From contig JAEUUM010000073.1 of NCBI GenBank assembly GCA_016787375.1, positions 1-11,793 of the forward strand: a stretch of DNA of 11,793 nucleotides, written 5' to 3'. This DNA comes from Saprospiraceae bacterium. Lineage in GTDB: Bacteria; Bacteroidota; Bacteroidia; Chitinophagales; Saprospiraceae. Each line of letters starts with the position of its first letter. Position 1 is the first letter of the stretch. The notes below the pieces were generated by a model. It ran no database searches and was not told where the DNA came from. It worked only from the letters and a program-made list of their open reading frames with translations. A program made the translations under genes and the position numbers. Positions 1-6,644 of the stretch are shown here, in pieces.

Positions 1-1255
1 TGCCACCATATAACCTTGAAATGGCAGCCTCATTGGCAGCTTCCATAAAATTCTTATAGTTTCTTGGACTACCATTTATATCTGTTCTGCCATAGTTAGA
101 GAAATCTGAAAATCCGAGATTGTATCCAAACATTTCAGACAAAATAGTGAACCCGGCACCTGACTGAGCTGAGTGACCACTCGTATATTCCGGAAAAGGG
201 GGCGTATTTAAAATTGATTGAAATGATGGATCTATAATCTGATTGATGTATGAAACCGGTCTTATTACGTTGTGCTCATATTTGCATTTCCAGCAAGAAA
301 TAAAAGCATCATGAACTGCAATTCCCAGTTTACAATATACTTCTGCAGCTTTTGCAAGATCCGCTCTTTGACTTTCCAGAACCAGACTTGCAATATAAAA
401 TGTATGTCCTGAAGGTGTACTTGTTGTCCCGGGATCATCCGACCAAAATTGTGCAATCTCTTTTTGTTCAGGCGTGAGGTTTTTCCAGGTGTTGTAGACT
501 TCAAGTCCTTCCGCATAAAATTTACTGGAAGGGGCAGATGAAAAAGCGAGAGGAGGGGGAGGCTGCGATAATGAAATGTTTGTATTTATAAATGGTCTCA
601 CACTTCCCCAATATGGTTGTAATGGTGTTTTATTCGCTCCGGTAGGCACCCATTTACCTGGACCTGTTGGCATCACATAAGCCGGAAAATTCGTATTGTA
701 AGCTTCATCTTGCCCATCTGATTTAGCATACTGGCTTATTTCATCACCTACTATTTTACCATAGCCAACACTTAAGTTTAAAACCTCCTGGTCAACGCTG
801 TTTTTAAAACTAAAGATAAACGCCGTTTCAAGCGAATCAATTCTGGCTTTGTTTGATGCAGAAGCAGTTTTGAACTGGTTTCTGTAATATTCGGCCATTG
901 CAGCGTTCGCAACCAAAGCCCAGTGATAAGATTTATTGGATTCTGCTTTGGTAAGACTTTTCTCATCCAAACCATTTATTTTACCTTCAAGCGATTTGTA
1001 GCCGGGCATGCCCTGATACAAGGATTGATATAAAGTTACACCCGCATAGCCAAATGATCGGGCGGCAACCGGTGGAGTATAACCGGGTGTTTCTTTGATG
1101 ATTCGTCGTTGAAGCGTTATCCAGTCACGGGCAATTTTGCTGTCGAAGGCAGATGTATCAGAGGACGCTGAATCCAGAGGTTCTTTTTTGCAACTTTGAA
1201 TCAGGACGATTACAAAAGCAGCAAGGACTAGTTTTAGACTTGTTGTTGTTTTCAT
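1..1255 (-). CDS. Vanadium-dependent haloperoxidase / PAP2-type phosphatase lipoprotein, 3' end cut by the window edge
   Basis: Conceptual translation from the ATG at 1255 gives 418 codons and stays open to base 1. A lipoprotein signal (hydrophobic residues 7-19, lipobox IQSC, Cys22) suggests membrane anchoring outside the cytoplasm. The fold is identified by the vanadate/phosphate-binding motifs of the haloperoxidase-acid phosphatase superfamily: motif 1 is K325-x6-R332-P333 and motif 2 is TSGH, residues 358-361, where the usual first residue is Pro. Motif 3 begins as S413-R414 and is truncated at residue 418, before its expected histidine. The family either oxidises halides with peroxide or hydrolyses phosphate esters; sequence alone does not decide which. 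Family members are usually slightly longer than 418 residues, so only a short C-terminus is missing. It is transcribed away from the lipoprotein operon on the same strand, after a 207-base gap that suggests its own promoter. Confidence 0.88.
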   Translation of the reverse strand, partial: MKTTTSLKLVLAAFVIVLIQSCKKEPLDSASSDTSAFDSKIARDWITLQRRIIKETPGYTPPVAARSFGYAGVTLYQSLYQGMPGYKSLEGKINGLDEKSLTKAESNKSYHWALVANAAMAEYYRNQFKTASASNKARIDSLETAFIFSFKNSVDQEVLNLSVGYGKIVGDEISQYAKSDGQDEAYNTNFPAYVMPTGPGKWVPTGANKTPLQPYWGSVRPFINTNISLSQPPPPLAFSSAPSSKFYAEGLEVYNTWKNLTPEQKEIAQFWSDDPGTTSTPSGHTFYIASLVLESQRADLAKAAEVYCKLGIAVHDAFISCWKCKYEHNVIRPVSYINQIIDPSFQSILNTPPFPEYTSGHSAQSGAGFTILSEMFGYNLGFSDFSNYGRTDINGSPRNYKNFMEAANEAAISRLYGG

Positions 1256-1279
1256 TGTTTGATATGTAAAGGACTATTC

Positions 1280-1313
1280 TTTTGGTAGGTCAAAATCCAT
1301 ACCAAAATTGGTA
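1280..1313. repeat. Inverted repeat upstream of the haloperoxidase gene
   Basis: TTTTGGTA (1280-1287) and TACCAAAA (1300-1307) are perfect 8-base inverted arms separated by 12 bases. A third arm, TTGGTA (1308-1313), directly follows and forms a second short dyad with the preceding TACCAA. The cluster lies 25-58 bases upstream of the start codon at 1255, where an operator or a 5' leader hairpin would sit. A weak -7-like element (CAATTTTG on the minus strand, 1303-1310) overlaps it. A regulatory role is inference; such AT-rich dyads also arise by chance. Confidence 0.3.
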
Positions 1314-1462
1314 ATACTGTAAATCCGCCCTTTATATCATATATCTGAATCAAAATTCAAATAATTGCAATCTTCTAAATTTCGAAGTCATCAGCACCAA
1401 AACATATCATTACATCAATTTAACAGAACTATAGAAATTGGTGTTCAAAGATTCAACTTATT

Positions 1463-2239
1463 TCAAAGTTTTAAACCTTCAGCTGCAAGTATTTTTTTTG
1501 TTCGTTCATCCTGTAGAAAAATGACTACATCAACATTTGATCTGTTTTTAATTTGTTCTTTTGGTAATGTAATGCTCCCGAATTGATCTGGAGTTATGCT
1601 GTCAAACCACATTACAACATGATTATTTTGCAAGGTACGCCCCCTGTTTTCACCAGATTTTACATTTGTCACCTTACCGTTCTCAACAATGGCAATACAC
1701 AGTTCCTTACCAACAATGTTACCTTCAATTCTATAAGGAATGGTGCTGACATCACCATCTGTTGTGCTGGCCGATCCAAGTGTTAGTGAATAATCATTGG
1801 AAGTTGCCAGACCTTTTGCGATTGCACTGCGAGCCAATTTATTGTCAGATCCAACGAATTGAGTTTCGCCATTCACAATCATTTGAGGAGTATAAGCTGA
1901 TTGAAGATGCAATGCGCTAACATACATTGATTGCCTATCAGAATATTTTGATGAACTGAAGGGGTCTTTCCACCCCAGGCGGTTCCAGTAATCAACGTGA
2001 AATGCAAGTGCATATACCTTCTTTCCCTTGATTGTTGCATCTTTCATCAACTCAGTTAAATTGTCATCGGCTGAGGGGCAGGAAGAGCAACCTTGGGACG
2101 TAAAAAGTTCAAGTAACGCGAACCCGTTTAAAGTTTCAGAATTCGATTTTTCGCTCTTGGAGTACTGCTGACTTTTATTTTGACCGCAAGCTTGGCAGCT
2201 TAATAATATGAATAGTACAAGGTATGTAATTGATTTCAT
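1463..2239 (-). CDS. DUF1223 thioredoxin-like lipoprotein with CxxC motif
   Basis: The protein is 258 residues. The N-terminus is a lipoprotein-type signal with two candidate acylated cysteines, LLSC (Cys15) and CQAC (Cys18), so it is probably anchored in an envelope membrane facing outward. Mature residues 40-60 carry the DUF1223 signature: a hydrophobic strand, ELFTSQGC, and the C51-S-S-C54-P motif typical of a thioredoxin-like active site. Further conserved-looking blocks are the HVDYWNRLGW stretch (about 80-89) and YTPQMIVNG (about 116-124), which resembles the cis-Pro region of thioredoxin folds. The family function is unproven; a thiol redox role is suggested only by the CxxC. It starts 5 bases after the end of the DUF4349 gene, so the two are almost certainly cotranscribed with this gene second. 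No Shine-Dalgarno precedes the ATG. Confidence 0.87.
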   Translation of the reverse strand: MKSITYLVLFILLSCQACGQNKSQQYSKSEKSNSETLNGFALLELFTSQGCSSCPSADDNLTELMKDATIKGKKVYALAFHVDYWNRLGWKDPFSSSKYSDRQSMYVSALHLQSAYTPQMIVNGETQFVGSDNKLARSAIAKGLATSNDYSLTLGSASTTDGDVSTIPYRIEGNIVGKELCIAIVENGKVTNVKSGENRGRTLQNNHVVMWFDSITPDQFGSITLPKEQIKNRSNVDVVIFLQDERTKKILAAEGLKL

Positions 2240-2244
2240 GGGAG

Positions 2245-3042
2245 TTACTTGTTTTGATTTCTAAAACGTTTTTTACCAAAATACAATATTACAACAAGTC
2301 CTATTAAAACTGGCCAAAGTCGAATCAGTATCAATGCAAATTTCATCATGGCCATCCATCCTCCGGCTAATGCTTGCCCTACACCCCTCCAAATATTTGG
2401 CGATTCATTTTTTATTTCGTAAATCGTAAGTTGCAATGTTGAATAGCTGGATTGGTTCCCAAGTAATTTGATTCTACTCTCCATTGATTCTATGTCCGAC
2501 CTTACTTTTTCCAGTTCACTTTCAATGTTAATTATTTCACTTACATTTTTGGTCTGCGACAACAATCCAAGGTATCTTGATTCGAGTGCCTTTTTAGTCT
2601 TGAGTCTTGCCTCAATATCAATAAATTCCTCTGTGATGTCGACAGCAGTCAAATTACTGACATCGATTTTTACTCCTTTGGTAATAATTGCTTCACAAAC
2701 TTTTTCGTATGAATTGAATGGAATTCTTATGGTAAAGTTTGCTTCGTTGCGCGTCTCGTTTTCGGATTGAGATTCATTTGAAATATATGCATTGAATTCG
2801 GTGGTTAATTTTTTTATTTCGCTCCTGGAATTTTGTAAATTTTTAACTTCCATTGTGATGAAGCCCTCTTTTATCAGTTTCCTGTCAATGCTGAATTCAT
2901 TTGTCGGTGCAACATAACTTGCTGCAGGTTTGCCGGCAATCATTTCTTTTTTTTCAGCAGTTTCTGGCAAGGCAACACCCTCTTTTTGGGTCTGACTGCA
3001 TGAAACCAATATCATACTTAGTGAGATGATTAAATTTTTCAT
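2245..3042 (-). CDS. DUF4349 lipoprotein with coiled coil and C-terminal membrane helix
   Basis: This 265-residue protein begins with a short hydrophobic signal and lipobox LVSC (Cys15). A Ser/Pro/Glu-containing linker (about 16-50) precedes the DUF4349 core, in which residues 58-66 and 103-110 look like beta strands. A long charged helical segment (about 140-195), rich in Glu, Lys and Leu, is likely a coiled coil. A single hydrophobic segment (about 233-255) followed by GKKRFRNQNK predicts a C-terminal transmembrane helix with a basic cytoplasmic end. DUF4349 proteins are widespread, and this order of lipid anchor, core, coiled coil and helix is typical; their role is not established. A protein with both an N-terminal lipid and a C-terminal helix would be held at both ends on one membrane, or span the periplasm if the lipoprotein were sorted outward. 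It is the first gene of the operon with the DUF1223 gene. Confidence 0.87.
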   Translation of the reverse strand: MKNLIISLSMILVSCSQTQKEGVALPETAEKKEMIAGKPAASYVAPTNEFSIDRKLIKEGFITMEVKNLQNSRSEIKKLTTEFNAYISNESQSENETRNEANFTIRIPFNSYEKVCEAIITKGVKIDVSNLTAVDITEEFIDIEARLKTKKALESRYLGLLSQTKNVSEIINIESELEKVRSDIESMESRIKLLGNQSSYSTLQLTIYEIKNESPNIWRGVGQALAGGWMAMMKFALILIRLWPVLIGLVVILYFGKKRFRNQNK

Positions 3043-3075
3043 GTTCTTTTAAAATAATTGATATAAATGTACTTC

Positions 3076-3083
3076 CAAAAGTT
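3076..3083 (-). promoter_or_regulatory. Possible -7 element for the DUF4349-DUF1223 operon
   Basis: On the minus strand this reads AACTTTTG, one mismatch from the Bacteroidota -7 consensus TAnnTTTG, and lies about 34 bases upstream of the ATG at 3042. I see no convincing -33 TTTG at the right distance, so this is only a candidate. Confidence 0.25.
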
Positions 3084-3181
3084 GGTTGGCATAGGGCAGT
3101 AAGATGTTAATAAATTTTAAAACAATGGTAAGTAATTGTAAATTCTATCAAATTATTTTGTTGGAAGATCAAATATTGGAA

Positions 3182-3210
3182 CTTGTTAATTTTAAGTTTT
3201 GTTACATTTG
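3182..3210 (+). promoter_or_regulatory. Bacteroidota-type promoter for the DUF937 gene
   Basis: TACATTTG at 3203-3210 matches the Bacteroidota housekeeping -7 consensus TAnnTTTG exactly. CTTG at 3182-3185 is a near match to the -33 TTTG, with a 17-base spacer. Transcription would start near 3215, giving a leader of roughly 20-25 bases before the ATG at 3239. Position, spacing and lack of a competing element support the call. Confidence 0.65.
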
Positions 3211-3238
3211 TCTTTTAAACAATCAATAAATATCAATC

Positions 3239-3859
3239 ATGGATTTAAATGATCTTTTTCAAAGTGTGATGGCAGGAGGACTTCCTGGTCAACTTGGACA
3301 AATTGCAGGTGTAGATGATTCACAACAAGCAGAATCCGCAGCAAGTACAATATTCTCTACACTAATGGGAGCAATTCAGAAAAACAGCTCAACACCCGAG
3401 GGTGCGGAGGCTTTAAACGCGGCACTTGAACGTGATCATGATGGTAGCATTCTTGATAACCTCTCTGGTTTGCTTTCCGGTAATGCTCAACCTCAAAATA
3501 GCAATTCAACAAATGGTGTAGGCATTCTGGGACACCTTTTTGGTAATAAGCAAGGAAATGTAGTAAATGCTGTTTCGCAACAAACCGGTTTGGATGCAAG
3601 CAAAATCATGAACATGATGGTCATAATGGCACCAATTGTAATGGGAATGCTCGGTAAGGCAAAGAATCAAACAGGTGCGGATGCAGGTGGTTTGGGCAAC
3701 TTAATTGGATCTGTGATGGGCGGACAAGCAGGAAGTAATCCTATCATGAACATCCTGACGGGCGTTTTAGATAAAGATGGCGATGGCAGCTTCATGGATG
3801 ACGTTATGGGTGGCGGTATTGGCAACTTGTTAGGAGGCTTATTCGGAGGAAAAAAGTAA
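3239..3859 (+). CDS. DUF937 (YidB-like) domain protein
   Basis: The protein is 206 residues with no signal peptide or membrane segment, so it is probably cytoplasmic. It is Gly-, Met- and Asn-rich. An N-terminal half (1-80, starting MDLNDLF) is followed by a flexible Gln/Asn/Ser linker (82-93) and a second half (94-206) containing the DUF937-typical stretch GLDASKIMNMM (117-127) with a hydrophobic MAPIVMGML, then glycine-rich repeats to the C-terminus. Two similar short acidic loops occur: D66-x-D68-G-S-I-L-D73 and D178-x-D180-x-D182-G-S-F-M-D187. They resemble incomplete calcium-binding loops but lack the residue expected at position 12. The biochemical role of the family is unknown. It stands alone, with its own promoter upstream and a hairpin terminator downstream. 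The start is supported by the promoter position and by the MDL[NL] beginning. Confidence 0.83.
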   Translation: MDLNDLFQSVMAGGLPGQLGQIAGVDDSQQAESAASTIFSTLMGAIQKNSSTPEGAEALNAALERDHDGSILDNLSGLLSGNAQPQNSNSTNGVGILGHLFGNKQGNVVNAVSQQTGLDASKIMNMMVIMAPIVMGMLGKAKNQTGADAGGLGNLIGSVMGGQAGSNPIMNILTGVLDKDGDGSFMDDVMGGGIGNLLGGLFGGKK

Positions 3860-3885
3860 TAAAAACTCAAGTACTTATCAGCAAT

Positions 3886-3940
3886 ATAAAGGGAGATGAA
3901 TATCTAATTCATTTCCCTTTATTGTTGTCTTTATTTTTTT
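3886..3940 (+). terminator. Hairpin terminator after DUF937, shared with the convergent amylase gene
   Basis: Arms 3886-3901 and 3907-3922 pair over 16 positions (one G-U), with the 5-base loop ATCTA. On the plus strand the hairpin is followed by a T-rich run to 3940 ending in seven Ts, which fits a rho-independent terminator starting 26 bases after the DUF937 stop. On the minus strand the hairpin lies 8 bases past the amylase stop but is not immediately followed by Ts, so termination there would be weaker. The plus-strand T run overlaps the amylase's last codons (Lys-Lys-stop). Confidence 0.85.
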
Positions 3941-6423
3941 AGGAGTTTTGTAGTAAAATTTGTATTTTCTGAAACAAACTGTATGAAATAAAGACCATTA
4001 GGCAAATCACTCAGGTCAATATCTTTCTGTTGTCTACCAATGAAGATCATAAGGCTTGATTGCCTTTTTACTTCACCCTCAGGGGTAATAATTTTTATCA
4101 TAATTTCTTCATCTAACTCTGACTGAATACTGAAGTGTGTGATATCCGAGCTTGGATTTGGAAACACTTCAAAGCTTATTTCAGGGTTAAATTTTACGCT
4201 TCTCATATCTGAAATATTCATTGAACCATCAAGATCTTCTGTTTTGATCCGGTAATAATAAGTATTTGGTATTTTAACATCACCATCGATAACAGAATAG
4301 TTTGAGGCTTGATTGTTTGCGGGCATTTGTTTCAATAATTTAAAATTGATTCCATCTGCAGATTTCTCAATATGAAATGCTTTCACCTGCTCTTCGCTAA
4401 GTGTATTCCATTTAACTTTGACTTGTTTGCCGATTTTTTCAATGGTGAAGTTGCCCATTTCAACAGGTAGAACAAGTGGCTTTCCCTGAACCCAAATTGA
4501 ATATGAATTTGGCGGCAGATCAATGTATATTTGGTTGGTATTGCTAACCAAAGCATAGGGAAAGTTGGAGTTTCCAAGGACGTCATGCAATGTATCACCT
4601 TTTACAAGATTGGTCATTTTAACTCCATGATCCGTTTTAAGAGTAGTATTTGAGAAATTGATGGCGACTACAACCTCTTTGCCGTTAAAACTATCGGAAA
4701 GCTGGTAGATCAATGCTTTGCCAGGTGATCCACTAATGTAATTGCTTGAATAGATTGTTCCATATTTATTCAAATACTCCTGACCACTGGCTCCGAAAAT
4801 ATATTTTTTATGAGCGTCAATTAGTTCATCTATTTTCGCCTGTAAGTTAATATTTGGATAGTTGGGTACTGTCTGACCAAAATATTCCGGATAAAAAACA
4901 CATGGCAGACCAATTTTATTGTTGGTGAGTATATATGCATAGGCTAGTAATGTATTGTTTTGCACAGGCTGTCCTGCATCACGATAATCATGGTTGTTTA
5001 TAAATGTAATGGCATCATAGCCACTTGACCCGGCACCGTCAACCATGCCGGAGTTAAAAATTTCTCGAGTATCTAAATTATCGTCGCATACATCTTTAAG
5101 AGCTTGCCTCAAATCAAAATCAAATGCACGCACATTAATCGAACCCTTGGTTCCGGTATCCATTTTTGATTTTACATTTTCGACCCAATTTTTAAGGGTA
5201 AAGGGGTTTGTATCAAAAAATTCACCAACAACCATTCCAGGATCCCTTCCTTTGCTGTGGAGGTCATCCATGAGGTCACCTACAAATTCTTCCGTAAAAT
5301 GTTTTACAGCATCCATTCTATATCCACGAATACCTACATCTGTCCAAAGCCAATTTGACCAGTTAAACAGTTTTGTTTTGGTGTCTGCCTGAAATTGGTC
5401 ATAGTCATAAAAAAACCATAACCAATCCCAGTCGCCTTCAAGCCATGTAGTTGCCTTGTTAGCAGTATTTGGTTTGAAATTTTCAAAATTCATCCCACCC
5501 TGACCACTTGGCATGGTGTTAAAGTTGGTGTAAGTTTGATAAACCAATTGATTAACAATGTCTGCACCTGCATTCGAACTCCAGATTCCATAAATGTAAT
5601 GATCAGAATAATTGCCATTCGGATTTGTTAGGTAGATAAAAATGGTATCACCGGAAGCATTAAAGTCAGCAGCATCAAGATTCAAGTAAAATTCGTCAAT
5701 TTTACAACCACTGTTATCTATGTATGCTTGCCAGTTGCGACCAAGTGTAATTGAATTATTCCCTTGCCCGCAATCACCGCCACCATTTGGTTCAGATTCA
5801 GTTACATCCGGCATATTTTGCCAAGCTTTTTTATTGGTTTGCATGTAAATGGTGTAATTTTTATTGAAATATTTTGAATCTTCGGTCTTTGATTTGATTT
5901 TAAAATAGTAATTACCGGCGTTGTTCCCAGTTGAACCACCCACAGGTAGAATACACCTGTACCTGTCGGATGGAAAGGCATTTTTTGATGAATTCATGTA
6001 AATGGTGATGTATTCTTTTAAGGCCGGATTGTTTTCAGGAATGCCTCCATCGCGGTGGTTATAGACTACATCTGCAACAGATTTTATGCCTTTTGAATTA
6101 AGGTTTGAGATTAAGTTATTGAGATCAGTTCTCGATCCAAAACCTGTAGGTCCACCACCATATTCACCTAAATCATACAAGTCTTTTGGGTCATAACCAT
6201 TACTACAATTTCCAAAGCTTGCCCTTGATAAGGGGGGGAGCCATACATAAGTAAAACCTCCATCTGAAAGCTGATTCGCTTTGCTGTTTAGAGTATTGGC
6301 CCAATTAAAGCCATTGCAAGTTTTCGGATAGTCCCAATACCATCCTTGCATCATAAAATCTTGAGCAGACAATAATCTGCACAGACTTATAAAAAATATC
6401 AAAACGGAGATGACTTTCTTCAT
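3931..6423 (-). CDS. Secreted GH13 alpha-amylase with FN3-like module and type IX secretion sorting domain
   Basis: The 830-residue protein should hydrolyse alpha-1,4-glucan (starch or glycogen) outside the cell. A signal peptide ends at SA20, leaving Gln21. All four GH13 regions are present: I, DVVYNH (118-123); II, GYRMDAVKH (367-375) with nucleophile Asp371 and Arg369; III, VVGEFF with acid/base Glu401; IV, FINNHD with Asp479. The separation of regions I and II by some 240 residues shows a large domain-B insert (about 135-325). A beta-rich domain C (about 550-645) follows. Residues 655-745 resemble the FN3-like module common in Bacteroidota exoenzymes (FHIEKSADGINF, YYYRIKTEDLDG). Residues 750-830 are a type A Por sorting domain: FEVFPNPSSD, a DLPNGLYF strand and a Lys-rich end. 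The protein should thus cross the outer membrane by type IX secretion and be released or surface-attached. It is a single gene, divergent from the repeat protein. Confidence 0.95.
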   Translation of the reverse strand: MKKVISVLIFFISLCRLLSAQDFMMQGWYWDYPKTCNGFNWANTLNSKANQLSDGGFTYVWLPPLSRASFGNCSNGYDPKDLYDLGEYGGGPTGFGSRTDLNNLISNLNSKGIKSVADVVYNHRDGGIPENNPALKEYITIYMNSSKNAFPSDRYRCILPVGGSTGNNAGNYYFKIKSKTEDSKYFNKNYTIYMQTNKKAWQNMPDVTESEPNGGGDCGQGNNSITLGRNWQAYIDNSGCKIDEFYLNLDAADFNASGDTIFIYLTNPNGNYSDHYIYGIWSSNAGADIVNQLVYQTYTNFNTMPSGQGGMNFENFKPNTANKATTWLEGDWDWLWFFYDYDQFQADTKTKLFNWSNWLWTDVGIRGYRMDAVKHFTEEFVGDLMDDLHSKGRDPGMVVGEFFDTNPFTLKNWVENVKSKMDTGTKGSINVRAFDFDLRQALKDVCDDNLDTREIFNSGMVDGAGSSGYDAITFINNHDYRDAGQPVQNNTLLAYAYILTNNKIGLPCVFYPEYFGQTVPNYPNINLQAKIDELIDAHKKYIFGASGQEYLNKYGTIYSSNYISGSPGKALIYQLSDSFNGKEVVVAINFSNTTLKTDHGVKMTNLVKGDTLHDVLGNSNFPYALVSNTNQIYIDLPPNSYSIWVQGKPLVLPVEMGNFTIEKIGKQVKVKWNTLSEEQVKAFHIEKSADGINFKLLKQMPANNQASNYSVIDGDVKIPNTYYYRIKTEDLDGSMNISDMRSVKFNPEISFEVFPNPSSDITHFSIQSELDEEIMIKIITPEGEVKRQSSLMIFIGRQQKDIDLSDLPNGLYFIQFVSENTNFTTKLLKK

Positions 6424-6460
6424 GCAGGTAGTATTTGCAATATTGGGTCGAGCAACAATA

Positions 6461-6491
6461 CAAATATATCTTTTATTTTGCTTAGTGTAAA
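6461..6491 (-). promoter_or_regulatory. Promoter for the amylase gene
   Basis: On the minus strand 6468-6461 reads TATATTTG, an exact TAnnTTTG -7 element. TTTA at 6491-6488 (minus strand) is a three-of-four match to the -33 TTTG, with a 19-base spacer. The -7 element lies about 38 bases upstream of the ATG at 6423. I see no catabolite-type operator that I can name. Confidence 0.55.
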
Positions 6492-6540
6492 TAGTACCTT
6501 AAGAAAAATTGCCAAGGAGGATCTTTGTGAATGCAAATAT

Positions 6541-6580
6541 TAAATATTTTTAATAAATATATATAGTTATTAATATATTG
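6541..6580. other. Very AT-rich segment between the divergent amylase and repeat-protein genes
   Basis: This 40-base stretch contains only two G and no C, with repeated TAATA/ATAT steps. It sits upstream of the plus-strand gene at 6645, where an UP-like element or a bent or easily melted region would lie. Composition is the only evidence. The rest of the 221-base gap holds the amylase promoter and a weak candidate promoter for the repeat protein. Confidence 0.4.
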
Positions 6581-6581
6581 A

Positions 6582-6589
6582 AACATTTG
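6582..6589 (+). promoter_or_regulatory. Weak candidate -7 element for the VKAI-repeat protein gene
   Basis: AACATTTG differs from TAnnTTTG only at its first base and lies 55 bases before the ATG at 6645. No clear -33 TTTG is found 17-21 bases upstream, where the sequence is AT-only. Treated as a candidate. Confidence 0.25.
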
Positions 6590-6644
6590 AATTTTAGTTC
6601 GTTGAAGAATATAACACAATTATTATTAATATAAAATAAACACA

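Noticed and set aside
265..975. Minus-strand open frames of 83 and 65 codons within the first 1 kb
   Set aside because: They are alternative frames of the haloperoxidase-like gene, whose own frame is open throughout and carries the active-site motifs.
1365..1586. Plus-strand open frame overlapping the DUF1223 gene's 3' end
   Set aside because: It lacks a promoter or recognisable domain and partly mirrors a well-supported minus-strand gene.
3470..3805. EF-hand calcium sites in the DUF937 protein
   Set aside because: Both acidic loops lack the acidic residue at position 12 and flanking EF-hand helices, so they are noted only as acidic turns.
5045..5392. Plus-strand open frame of about 115 codons inside the amylase gene
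   Set aside because: It lies wholly opposite the catalytic-domain coding sequence, which has intact GH13 motifs; this is an antisense shadow.
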